This document shows positions 46,451-58,000 of a stretch of DNA of 64,000 bases, one piece after another; position 1 is the stretch's first letter, and every line of letters begins with the position of its first letter. Source of the stretch: Perognathus longimembris pacificus. Taxonomy: Eukaryota; Chordata; Mammalia; Rodentia; Heteromyidae. The position numbers were made by a program, and so were the translations under genes. The notes below the pieces were generated by a model, which was not told where the DNA came from, did no database searches, and worked only from the letters and a program-made list of their open reading frames with translations. The stretch covers positions 64,211,398 through 64,275,397 of the forward strand of contig NC_063168.1 in the NCBI RefSeq assembly GCF_023159225.1, written 5' to 3'.

Positions 46451-48700
46451 TGTATCCTTATGTATCAGGGAATAAATGAGCATAGACTTATCGTGTGTCA
46501 ACTTAAAGAGCATCGAGTAGGTAATGGAATGTTTATGTCTTTATCTGAGCTCATTGCTTGAACATGAGATTTTATTCAGAGGAGTCTAAAGCTTTGGCAC
46601 AAACACTGCATCTGGGCTCAAGACTTGTTGTCTATGAAGATCTTCCTCTCTTCCATTCCATCTACTCCAGAAATGAGTTAATTGTAGGGCCTGTGGCTAC
46701 TGAAGGCAGCTCTGCAGATAGCAGAGAGAAAGCCTCCTGGAGATGGTCTCTTATATGAGGGAATTGAGTAACGCAACCATGTTCTTGCTATGGTTTATAA
46801 AAGGTGCATGTGTTATTGCAGTAATTGTGCCTGATAGATGGGTCTCTGTATACATTTTGTCCCAGAGCAAATCTTTCTAATTGAAGCTGAGCTCAGGTTT
46901 TATATTCATGTGGCTAGCTTTCCTTGTGGTTACCAAAAGCTAGTCTATTCACTGTGCTTATCTGTTGGTTCAGAAGAGTTACGCTGGATAGATATCTCCA
47001 TTCATGAGAAGGCTTCCTCATTCTATCTGTCTCCAAAGATATCTAGGAAATACTTTTTTTTATCATAGATTGTGATTGAAGTAAGTTTATAAGTTCTGAA
47101 AGCATCTACTACAAAGGAATGTGATGTGCATGGAAGAGAGGCATTGCACCTTTTCATTTCTCTGCCTGGTGTGCCTACTCTCCTCAGGTATCCGCACCCT
47201 TCAGTCTGCCATTGTCCTTTTCTCTTTAATCAGTTATTCAACACACATCCAAAGAACATAGATATCTGGGTAGAGAACCACAGTATCTCTACACCTTCCT
47301 CCTCATATTGAGAAGAGAGGAGTTCAAATACTTTTCCATCTACTAGCACATGGTATGTGTTCTGCTGCTGAGGGCATTATTATCCTACATCATTAAATAG
47401 AAGCATTTTTTCTAGTCCTAACTTTTCTGCAGAATTTAACATAATTGTCTATGTCTATCTTCCCTCTCCACTCTTTGATGTGTATCAATCTCAGATATTT
47501 CCTGGTAGATGTATTTTCATTACTTTTGATGGCTTTTCTTAATGTTTAACCTTAAACATTCTTCATTTGTATATTTATCTATTTTAAGAGCTGGATGATC
47601 ATCCACACCTCCATTGTTTACCATAGTAACCACTATCAACATAGATCTATGGACCATTTGAAATATGAGTATCTGAATTAAGATGTGCTGTTAATGTCAA
47701 TCATGCAACAGGTTTTAAGAATTACTGCAAGCCACAACAAAGGAATTATTGTATTTAATTAAATTTTATTGATTGTACATTAAATGATGGTATGTTGAAT
47801 ACATCAGGATGAGTACACTAAATGATTCATACTAATTTTGCATACAATTTCTAGTGGACAGTGTGATTAGTACAACAAATACACTCATGCTTACTTCTAT
47901 CTCAGATTTTCACTTTGAACTTGAGAGCTGGAGTTCAAAGCTCCAGATGGCCAATTGCCATCTTTCCTTTTCTGATCAGTTATCTGACAGGTATTCAAAG
48001 ACAACAAAATATAATAGAATAAATGAAACAATTTTATTTCAGTGTCTAGTCCCACTATTTTTTTCTGCCTCTATAGGGCCTCTTCCTTTCAGAATTCAGA
48101 AATGTAGAATATCCAGACGAATAGGGCACTTGTCCTTTGCTTGTTCTTCTCAACATACTGTCTTCATGTGTACACCTACAGTGACCAAGAACTTCCTTCC
48201 TTCAAAGGCAGGCTATTTCACTTAGAGAAAGCTCGCTGTAAGAACCTTCCTGTATATATGGAACTAAAAGTTGGACTTAGAATTTCTTCTCGTAATTGAA
48301 TTTTGCTTTTGAAGACTATGAAACAAATTTAATTCCATTTCTGCTTGAGAGGATTGCTTAGCATCTTGGTTGCACTGATTTTAGTTTGTTTTTCCTTAAA
48401 TATTTCTTACTCCATTGATACAGTTTCTCATTCTCCTACACATTCTTGTACCTTATATTTGAACACAGTATATGTGTTGCTTATTAAGAATATAATTCTC
48501 AAATGGCCTGCCAATTACCAGAATGAAGTCATAGGCAAGCAGTGGACTGTTGTTTTGATTGCCTTGAATTCTATGCCTCAGCCAATAGTACTTGAATAGA
48601 TAAGCATTTGTGGAGGAGTCATATCAAACACAAATGTTGAAAATATTGTAAATCTACTCTATTTGGGTACTTAAGCCATCTATTCTGTTCTCCATGTTTA
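46451..48700. other. Unassigned 2.2-kb interval
   Basis: AT-rich, with frames of up to 123 codons (47,854-48,225 plus) lacking recognisable features. Probably decayed repeats; I cannot assign them. Confidence 0.3.
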
Positions 48701-49955
48701 GATAATGATATTTATATTTTGTCATTATAGTTGTAGTTTGTTTTATTGGATTAACAGACTTCTCTAAACATTATGGTTTCTGATTCTTTACTCACAGTCA
48801 CTATTTTGGTGTCTTAGGTCAATGTTATTAAAAACCTGATCAGCAAATGTATTTTCATATGGATCCTCATCAGAATGCATCACTGAAATATCAAAAATTT
48901 CTAGGAGAAAATCAGAACTCTGTGTGTGCTGAAGACCACTGAATACCTAACTGGAGTTACATTATCAATTTGTTAACCTCACCGTGATAAATAGCATAAC
49001 CATTTAACTGGTCTGACAGACAGTCCTAACTTTTTCATTGCTACTTCATATATTTCCTCTGTTCTATTTTCCACCCCCTTGTTCCAGTTACATTTCTGTT
49101 GACCATTTGGTATTATTGCACTGCTCCTAGATTTCCTGTCATTCTTTTAAAAATTGTCCTTTTGTATTTTTCTGTTTTGCTTGTATACTTTCTGTTGACT
49201 CATACATATTTTTCTAGCTCATAGATTATTACTATGCTGTTTTCACCTAGTGGTGAATCCATTGAAGGACTTTATCTGGCATGATTTTTTTTTTATGTGT
49301 AGCATTTCTTTTTGACACCTTCTTATAGTTTCCATATCTCTACTGACATTTTGTATTCACATTTGTACATTGTCAAACATTTCTCTTAGTCAGAGATCAA
49401 CAACTTTTATCTTTTCAAAAGCCAAGACAGTAACTTACTATGCTTTATAGGTGCTATACTATCTCTCATAACCAAACAACTATGCCTTTGCAGTTCAAAT
49501 ACAGCAATAAGAAATCATTACCAATAACAGTGAAGAAGCTGTGTTTGGCTTCCAGACCAGTGTTGACTTAGATCTTTTAATGTGTTGTTTATAATTATTT
49601 TAGTATTTTTGTCTGATAGTTCCATTTGTCCCTGAATCTGGTTACATGCTCTTTAATCTCTTAGCCAAGGTTTAAAGTGAGTTATTTCTCTTGCTTTTTT
49701 ATTGCTTGTTTTCTTTTCTAATAATTTTAAACTTAATGTCCAAAATAGTTTATTGAAGAATAGAGATTGGGGTAAATACAATTCACAAAAGAAATGGGTA
49801 CACTTTTTTTTCTATATGGCAACTGTGGTGGGTTTATTTATCCTTTCTATAGTTTTTGTACTATAGTTACCTCTAATTTAACATAGCTTTTCCATTTTTC
49901 CCACATGAATATTTTTTAACTAGTACTTTGGGTAGAGAATGAAGATGAAGTCTTA
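48701..49955 (-). mobile_element. Ancient L1 (L1M/HAL1-like) 3' region
   Basis: The plus strand is T-rich with TTTTTGTCTGATAGTTCCATTTG near 49,606, TTTCTGTTTTGCTTGTATAC near 49,170 and TTATTTCTCTTGCTTTTTTATTG near 49,682 (each given in part), the antisense pattern of old L1 3' regions. Comparable in type to 950-2240. Borders and subfamily are uncertain. Confidence 0.45.
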
Positions 49956-51139
49956 GCTTTTAGTAATCGGTATCATAAAGGGAGTGTTTTTCCTCCTCTT
50001 ATCCCTGCTTGGTAGTAGATCCTATTTATTTTTATTTTGGGTTGGATTTATGGTATGAATTTAGGAGATTTACATACTATCAAGTTATAAAAGTACTTGG
50101 ATTAGCTTGGATTTCATTACTTTTAGCTCTTGCTATGCCAATCCAAATAAGTAATTTGGAAAATTTTCATTTACAGCTACTTCATTGCCTAAATTACTAA
50201 ACTAGTAAGTTTAAGAAAAAGCAAAAAGAAGAAGTAATTCTAGATATACACTTGAGGAAAAAGATGCTGACTCCTAAGAACTGATGTTTCCTCTATAGAT
50301 TCTATTAAATCACACAGTATTGATTCAAAAATATCTTATGGAATATTACAAAGTTGATAGGAAGAAGATCTGCCTGTAGTAGAGCCAACCTTTTTTTTGT
50401 AGCATGGAATGCTATTAACTTTTTAATATTTTCTTCACAGTTTCTGGAGTTTAAAGTTGTTTATGTAAATACACATTTAAATTTCCTCTTGTCTTAAACT
50501 CTCATAATTACCCAACAGGAATGGAAATTTACATTGCTACCATAGATAGTTAAATGCTTAATTCATACAATTTTGTGTAATACTTAATATGTGTCAAGGT
50601 GTTTTTGGTTAAATGCTTGAAATACCAACTCCAACAAAATTTCCTCATATCTTCTGTAAGCTCTTGTCTAGACATAAAGGACAGACATGTAACAGATATT
50701 TTGGCAGGAACGTATGGTAAAATGGGAATGGCTAACAAATCCTGATGAAGGCTGGTGAAGGAGATTGAAGGTTTTAGAGTGTCAATGATAGTGTCAAAAA
50801 AATCTTTAAAAACTCAGGGCATTTAGCTTGATACATGAAACAGGAAAGGACATTCTAGGCAATACACAAACTAAGGCACCTCAGTAGATGTTAAAATACC
50901 CTGTTTTCTGTGTTTGCAGGGAGTCCTGGTGGGTCACCATGACATGGAGGAGCAGAAGAGAAGGCTGGAGAAGAGACTGGGGCCAAACTGTACATGTCAG
51001 GCTTGCTCATTTAGGAGTTTTGAATTTATCCTATAGATGATTAGGATTATTAATTGTAAAGAGAGAATGAAGACCTTAAATAGATGCAGCCTGTTGTCAG
51101 ACTTATTTCTGTTTTTTTTTTAATCTTCCCCAATATCTT
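49956..51139. other. Unassigned interval
   Basis: No gene or repeat recognised. Confidence 0.35.
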
Positions 51140-51240
51140 TGATTTTATTTTTAAGCATTTATCAGTTGTACAAAAGGAGTTTTGTTGTGTTATTTCCATA
51201 CACTCATAGGATGTATTTGGGTTACATTCACATAGTCACT
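51140..51240 (-). mobile_element. Short L1 3'-end fragment (type B)
   Basis: CAGTTGTACAAAAGGAGTTTTG is the antisense of the terminal type B motif; only about 100 bp is recognisable. Confidence 0.5.
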
Positions 51241-51273
51241 CCTGAGCTCTTTACTTATTCTGCATCCCCCTTT

Positions 51274-51515
51274 TTAAATAACAAGGTTTTGTTTTAGTTT
51301 GTTGTTGGTGTTGTTGTTTGTGGGGCTTGAACTCAGGCCTGGGTCCTGTCCCTGAGCTCTTTTGGCTCCACTTCCTGTTTTCTGGTGGTTAGTTGGAGAT
51401 AAGAGTCTCATGGACTTCCTTGCATAGGCTGGCTTTGACCACCATCCTCAGATCTCAGCGTCCTGAGTAGCTAGGATTAGAGTTGAGAGGTACCAGCACC
51501 TAGCTTAAATAACAA
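51274..51515 (-). mobile_element. Complete B1-like/Geo dimeric SINE with perfect TSD
   Basis: The 11-bp repeat TTAAATAACAA lies at 51,274-51,284 and 51,505-51,515. Between them, on the minus strand, are a 7SL-like left arm (antisense TCCTGAGTAGCTAGGATTAG, CCTCAGATCTCAGCG), a linker (antisense GGAGATAAGAGTCTCATGG), a right arm related to that of IDL-Geo (antisense GGGCTTGAACTCAGG, TGAGCTCTTTTGGCTC) and an (AAC)-rich tail. The right arm has lost part of its middle relative to IDL-Geo. Confidence 0.88.
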
Positions 51516-52212
51516 ATGTTATGAGTTTCTTGGTTCAATTGTTCTTTTAAAGTGCACTCTGGCTGTTGAGTGTGGTGGATCAATGCAACCCTATCGTTTG
51601 GTTTTGGCAGACCTGATGTCTGGAACCCCTGGGTGTAATGAGGGCCCACACATTGCGTGAGGCATGAGGATAAAGAGAAATACGAGTTTCTTAATTGGAA
51701 TGCTGCCAAATTACAATAGAAATTATTTTAATTAGTTTCCTCTAAACCACGGAATGATTTTAACTGTTTGAAGAGCAAACAAATTCCTTAATAGTTTCAC
51801 TTAAATTAGATAAATGTACCGACGAAGCAGGACTGGAAGAGCACAGCGAAATGTTGACTTTATTTCTGCCTGTCCCTGATCTTTCAAATACATTCTCTTA
51901 GGTAATTCTTTCTTCTTAGGAAATAAAAGGAAAAGTCCACAACTTCAATATGTAGAAACTGAAGATAGAATCTATAGACTATTCCTCGATTTTAGTTCAG
52001 TTGTAGAATGGCCACTCCCATAAATAACCAAAGCAACATACTTGTTGGAAGTTATGGTTCTTCTTTTTGTCTGGGAAATCAGAGACCACTGGTATGGGTG
52101 AAATTTCAGGCTTTTTCCCAGTTTACTTCTGAGAGCTTTGAGTTCTTTCTAATATCTCCTCTGGATTTTTCTGGGGAGAAAGAAAGGGAAATTGGTTTAA
52201 AATAGATCTACG
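51516..52212. other. Unassigned left flank of the full-length L1
   Basis: Unique-looking sequence; no gene seen. Confidence 0.35.
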
Positions 52213-52225
52213 AGAATAATATATA
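52213..52225 (+). repeat. L1 target-site duplication, left copy
   Basis: AGAATAATATATA, identical to 59,347-59,359. Confidence 0.95.
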
Positions 52226-52349
52226 GAGAGAGGAAGATGGCGCTGCCACAGTAGGGAGGCACCCCGACTCGCTCCAACTGAATAGCGAGCTGGGAACTCC
52301 AGCACCCAACATCCCATCAAAAACCCAGCAAAACCAGCAGCCAGAAGCA

Positions 52350-52592
52350 ATGGAGAAACGCAGGAAAACAAAAAGGAACAAAAAAAAAGAAGAGCCGAAA
52401 ACCTACACGGAGCCGGAGAATCTATGGGGCACCCTCCCCCCACCAGCCGACCCTGGCCCTAACAGGGCCAGGCTGGGAAAGGGGACCCGGCGATCGGCAG
52501 ACAGGCTGCCGAAAACTCACACCAGGAGCGCAGAGTCCAGACAGCGGGATTCCACGGACACCAGGGAGAGTGCGGACCAAGACACACAGTGA
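52350..52592 (+). CDS. Small sense ORF in the L1 5' UTR (80 codons, uncertain)
   Basis: An ATG with G at -3 and G at +4 opens an 80-codon frame about 125 bp from the L1 5' end, the first ATG with good context in the transcript. The product would be very basic at its start (MEKRRKTKRNKKK), then Pro/Glu- and Arg/Asp/Ser-rich, with no hydrophobic segment, Cys pair or known domain. It resembles in composition, not in alignment, the basic N-termini of L1 ORF1 proteins. It could be an upstream ORF that regulates ORF1 translation, an exon-like leader, or chance in a purine-rich region. It is not the antisense ORF0 of primates, being on the sense strand. Confidence 0.25.
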   Translation: MEKRRKTKRNKKKEEPKTYTEPENLWGTLPPPADPGPNRARLGKGTRRSADRLPKTHTRSAESRQRDSTDTRESADQDTQ

Positions 52593-53276
52593 CGACGGCG
52601 GCGGGAAGTTCAGGTCCACACTGGAAACGGACATAAGCGGCTGGGGAACCCAGTGGTGCAGAAGGGGAGAGCCGGGGATGCCACCACGACCTTTCGCCAC
52701 ACCACAGTACTCCACCCCCGAAGGACCAACGGTGGCGCGGGACACACACACAATCCAGGACCAGTGAGTCCCTCATTACCCCCTCCCCCAACGGGAGACC
52801 AGCTATCAGAGACCCAAACTCTACAAAGAAGCTAGATCTCCCTCCCTCCCACTCCCCAGCCCGAGGGAACAAAGAACCCCCAAATCAGGCGGGAAGCTCC
52901 CATCAGGCTCTGGGAAGTCACAGGAGTCTAGCAGGGGAAGGGTGGAGCAGCCCCAAGGCTGCCCAGGAGCCTGAACTGGCCGAATTGTCCCTGCCCCCTT
53001 CCCAACAGGGGCTGGGGGACGGCTGGCAGTGCAAGCCCCACCCGAGGTGCCTGGACCTCGCGGACTTTTACAACTAAAATCACAGGCGCTGGTGGGCAAT
53101 ACCAGCACAGCAGGGACACCTGGGCCTGATCACGCGCCCCCCTCACAGCAGAGGCACAGGATGAGGGTGCTAACACGGGCCCAGACAGTTGATCCCACTG
53201 GGTCCCACACATACTGCCCCCCACAGCGGTCTTGCGGGAGGGCGCAAGCACAAGCCAACAACCCAGGGCTCGCTCT

Positions 53277-53432
53277 GGTAGGTGTACCCCACTCAGGTGG
53301 GCAGGGCCACAGAGGCAGCGCCCATTGTAGTGGGTGCACAGCGCTCAGGTGGGCGGGGCCACAGCGGCAGCTCCTGCTCTGGTAGGCGTACCCTGCTCAG
53401 GTGGGCAGAGCTCTCCATCGGCCCGTGCCCAC
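53277..53432 (+). repeat. Three 52-bp tandem monomers in the L1 5' UTR
   Basis: Units at 53,277-53,328, 53,329-53,380 and 53,381-53,432 each contain CTCAGGTGGGC at the same offset (53,292, 53,344, 53,396), giving an exact 52-bp period. Units share GGTAGG/TGTACC-type starts; the first two share GGGCCACAG. A degenerate fourth unit (CACAAGTGGGTGGGCC) follows at about 53,451. Mouse and rat L1s also use tandem 5'-UTR monomers, but those are about 200 bp and lie at the very 5' end, whereas these are short and internal. Confidence 0.85.
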
Positions 53433-53880
53433 TCAGTTTGGCGCATTTCGCACAAGTGGGTGGGCCGCCCCCTCAACAACACTGGCCCCAGAGCGATCCA
53501 CACAGGAAGACAAACTGCCTGAGAGGTGAGCTCCTCTGACCAAGATACAGAGTGGAAAAAAGAACCAAAGAAGAGATAAGCCTCCACGCCATGCTGAATC
53601 AGCGACCAGCAAACCCCCCAACAGGGGCACGCTGGAGTCAGCACAGCACAGCGCCAGGACACTGTCCTGCAGAGAAAGACACAGAACCTACTGGCCCCCA
53701 AGTGCAGGAAGAGTGACCACCTCAGCAACAACCGAGAAGGTCACGCTCACCCATTGGGAAGCAAGGTTCAACAGCCAAACCCAAACCCAGAGCCAGGACA
53801 CCAGGACACAAGGCTCCCACTGACGGACCAGCGGGAACCAGCACAAAGCCAAACCAGGGAAGCCACCTACAGATCTCCAG

Positions 53881-55004
53881 ATGCTAAAATCACAAAGAAA
53901 TATAACACAGTTCATCAAAGGGCAAGCCAACTCGCCAGCTCCAAAAAGCGGCACGACTGAAGAGATGGAGAACAAAAAAGCAAATGAGACCATGTTAACA
54001 GAAATGATGGAAAGCGTTAGAAACAAAATCAGAAAACAATTCCAGGAGTTTAGAGTGGAAGTCTTGAAGGACATCCAGGAAGCCAAGAAAGAAATGGAAG
54101 CAAAAATGGATACAATGCAAACCTCCATTAAAGAAGACCTTAACATCCTGAGAAGTGAAATGCATGAAAAAATAGATTTAAAATACAACTCTTTAAAGGA
54201 AGAAATTTCCACAATCAGAGCTGATCTGACAACCATAAATAGCTCTCAGACATCCATAAACTCCACAATTGAATCCACAGCACAAAGAATTGACCATATG
54301 GAATCCAGAATCTCTCTCTTGGACAATGAAGCAGCCGGCAACAACCAGAAAATGACCACACTCCAAGAAATGGTGAAGCTTCAGGGCAGACTAATCCAGG
54401 AACTAGTGGACAAGACAAGAGATATAATCTGTGTATTATTGGAATAGAAGAAGGAGCCGAATACTAGAGCAGAGGGCTTCATCATATTTTCAATAAAGTT
54501 ATTGCAGAAAAATTCCTCAATCTCACAAGGGACCCCATCCAGGTAACCAAAGCCGATAGGACACCTGGCAGGCCAGACCCCAGGAAAGCCACCCCAAGGC
54601 ACATAATATTCAAGACTTCAGATCTCAAGAATAAAGAGCAAATTCTGAATGCAGCCAAAGCGAAGAAAGAAATTTACTACAATGGGAAGAGGATCCGAAT
54701 AACAGCAGACCTCTCCACACAAACCTACCAAGCGTGAAGTGAGTGGAAGAACACCATCCAAGTTCTACAGGCCAACAATATGCAACCTAGGATTAAATAT
54801 CCAGCGAAGTTGGAGTTCACATTCGAAGGGAAAACCAGATCTTTCCATAGCAAAGAGGATCTAAAGGAGTATGTGAATAAAAAACCAGCCCTACAGCGAA
54901 TTCTAAGAGGGGAATCCCACCAAACAGAAATCGTACAGGACACACAGACAGAAACAGAAAGAAACTACAATAGCCAAAGCCCAACAGAAAGAGCAGCTCA
55001 CTAA
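53881..55004 (+). pseudogene. L1 ORF1 (RNA-binding coiled-coil protein), disrupted
   Basis: In life this protein forms trimers, coats L1 RNA as a chaperone and is required for retrotransposition. Total span gives about 374 codons, the usual length. The first 188 codons are open: a polar N-terminus, then a long heptad-rich coiled coil (about residues 30-150, e.g. EVLKDIQEAKKEMEAKM, SLKEEISTIRADLTTI), ending with QEMVKLQGRLIQELVDKTR. At about 54,420-54,427 the frame shifts. The RRM-like domain (IIGIEEGAE, KATPRHIIFKTS) and C-terminal domain (QPRIKYPAKLEFTFEGK, NKKPALQRIL) continue in another frame, which itself has stops at 54,465-54,467 (TAG) and 54,735-54,737 (TGA). The start is the ATG giving family length; codon use is A-rich as is normal for L1. 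Confidence 0.9.
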
Positions 55005-55050
55005 AGACAAGAAAAAAAAAAAAAAGAGGAAAAAACAGCCCAACAAGAAA
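55005..55050 (+). other. L1 inter-ORF spacer
   Basis: 46 bp, nearly all A/G/C with a 15-base A run, linking the ORF1 stop to the ORF2 ATG. Mammalian L1 ORF2 is translated by an unconventional reinitiation across such a spacer. Confidence 0.8.
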
Positions 55051-58000
55051 ATGGAAGGAGAAAAAACACTCTTATCCTTGATCTCTTTGAATATAAATGG
55101 TATAAACTCTCCGATAAAGAGGAGCAGACTGGCAGAATGGATCCGCAAACAAAAAGTTGGCATCTGTTGTCTACAAGAGACCCACCTTACAGCAAGGGAC
55201 AAAAACAGGCTCTGAATGAAGGGATGGAGCAAGATCTTCCAAGCAAACGCACCTACCAAAACGGCAGGTGTAGCCATCCTGATCTCAGACAAGCTGGACT
55301 TTTCATTAAAATCAACTCAAAAAGACAAAGAAGGACACTACATTTTAATACAAGGAAAAATCCAGAATCAAGACATCACGGTGATAAATGTATACTCACC
55401 AATTAAAAGAGGCCCTACATATGTCAAGCAAATTCTCACAGAATTACAGAACAAGATAGACGCAAACACAATTATAGTGGGAGACTTTAATACCCCACTC
55501 TCTCCAAGAGACAGATCCAACATCCAGAGGATCAGCAAGGGAGCTGAGGACCCAAGTAACACCATATCACAAATGGATCTGACAGCTCTATACTGAATCT
55601 TCCACCCTACAGAGACCCAATACACCTTCTTCTCAGCAGCCCATGGATCATACTCCAAAATAGACCATGTCATAGCCCACACAAAGAACCTCAGCAAATA
55701 CAAAAGTATTGACGTCATCCCATGTATTATATCTGATCACAGTGGATTAAAGGTAACCCTCAATAACAATGGTTACCACAGAGGCTATACACATTCTTGG
55801 AGGCTAAACCCCACGCTGCTATCCAACACTTGGGCCACAGACCAAATTAAAGATGAAATCAATGAATTCATAAGCCACAATGACAAAGAAAATACATCAC
55901 AAAGAAACCTGTGGGACACAGGTAAGGCAATACTGAGGGGCAAGATCATTGCACTCAGCACTCACATTAAAAGAATGGAAGCAAAGCAGGTGAATAACCT
56001 CACGATGAAACTAAAACAACTGGAGAAACAAGAAATGACCGAATCTAAAATGACTAGGAGGAGAGAGATCACAAAGATTAAAGAAGAGATAAATCTGATT
56101 GAAAAAAGAAAGACCATTCAACAAATAAATAAGACTAAAAGCTGGTTCTTTGAGAAAATAAATAAAATTGACAGACCCCTCGCAAGACTTACAAAAAAAA
56201 GAAAAGAAGAGACTCATATACATAAAATCAGGGACTCCACCGGAAAAATTACAACAAGTACACACAATATTCAAACAATCATAAGGAGCTATTTCCAGAA
56301 CCTCTAATCAGTAAAAAACAATAATTTTATAGAAATGGATCAATTCTTAGAGAAGTATAAACTGCCCAAACTGAACCAAGAAAAAATAAATCAACTAAAT
56401 AAACCAATAACTTACAGTGAGATACAGTGTGTAATCAAGAACCTCCCAACAAAGAAAAGCCCAGGCCCAGATGGATTCACCAACGAATTTTACAAAACCT
56501 TTAGTGAGGAGCTAATACCAGTACTCCTCAAACTCTTCCACAAAATAGAAACAGAGGGAGAAATCCCAAACTCATTCTATGAAGCTAATATCATATTCAT
56601 TCCCAAACCAGGCAAAGACCCAACAAAAAAAGAGAACTACAGACCAATATCACTAATGAACACAGACACAAAGCTCCTCAATAAAATATTATCTAACAGG
56701 ATCCAGAAACTGATCAAGAAAATTATAAATCATGACCAAGTAGGCTTCATCCCATAGTCACAAGGATGGTTCAACATCTGTAAATGAATCAACGTAATTC
56801 ACCACATAAACAGAACTAAAATCAAGAATCACATTGTTATCTCAGTCGATGCCCAAAAGCCTTTGACAAAATACAGCATCCATACTTATTAAAAGCTCTG
56901 GAGAGAACAGGAATAGATTGAACATTCCTCAAAACAATAAAAGCCATATACAATAGACCAACTGCTAACATCATATTAAATGGAGAGAAACTTAAATCAT
57001 TCCCCCTAAACTCAGAAACAAGACAAGAATGCCCACTCTCCCCATTTCTTTTCAACATAGTGCTGGAATCCCTAGCCATAGCAATAAGGCAAGAAGAGGA
57101 CATCAAAGGGATACACATCGGCAAGGAAGAAATCAAGTTATCCCTATTCGCAGACAACATGATCTTCTATCTGAAGGACCCAAAAAACTCAGTCCCCAAA
57201 CTCCTACACCTAATAAATCATTTTGGCAAAGTAGCAGGATACAAAATCAATCCACAAAAGTCAGCAGCTTTTCTGTACACCAGCAATACACAAACAGAAA
57301 AGGAAATTATGGAAACAATTCCATTTACAGTAGCCCAAAAAAGAATAAAGTACCTAGGGATCAACTTAACCAAGGACGTGATGGACCTATTTAATGAGAA
57401 CTATAAAAATCTAATAAGGGAAATCGAAGAAGACACAAGGAGATGGAAAGACCTCCCATGCTCATGGGTAGGCAGAATCAATATAGTGAAAATGGCCATA
57501 TTGCCCAAATTGTTATACAAATTCAATGCAGTACCTATCAAAATCCCAGTCACATTCTTCACTGAAATAAAGAAAGCAATCCATAAATTCATATGGAACT
57601 GCAAAAGACCTAGGATAGCCAAAGCAATTCTAGGCAAAAAAAAAGCAGTGCAGGAGGTATCACAATACCAGTCTTCCAGCTCTACTACAAGGCCATCATA
57701 ACAAAAACAGCCTGGTATTGGTATAAAAACAGATCGTAGACCAATGGATTAATATTGAAGATCCAGAAATAAAACCACACTCTTACAGTCAGCTGATATT
57801 CGACAAAGGAGCTAAAGACATACAATGGAATAAACATAGCCTCTTCAACTACTGGTGCTGGGAGAACTGGGCAGCCATATGCAGAAAACTCAAAGTAGAC
57901 CCAAGCCTATCACCATGCACCAAGATCAACTCAAAATGGATCAAGGACCTCAATATCAGACCTGAATCCTTGAAACTACTGAAGGACAGAGTAGGAAAGA

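Larger units (their letters stand above)
52226..53880 (+). promoter_or_regulatory. L1 5' UTR / internal promoter
   Basis: About 1.65 kb of GC-rich, CpG-containing DNA in an AT-rich region. Within the first 20 bases is GGAAGATGGCG, the type of YY1 site that fixes the transcription start in human L1. At 53,351 there is an Sp1-type GGGCGGGGCC. Three 52-bp tandem monomers lie at 53,277-53,432. Several 100+ codon frames occur on both strands, as expected of GC-rich DNA. Promoter function is inferred from position, composition and motifs. Confidence 0.8.

Noticed and set aside
53688..54236. 182-codon antisense frame across L1 ORF1, and other antisense frames in the L1 5' UTR
   Set aside because: Shadows of the A-rich ORF1 coding strand or of GC-rich 5'-UTR composition. 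No evidence for a primate-like antisense ORF0.
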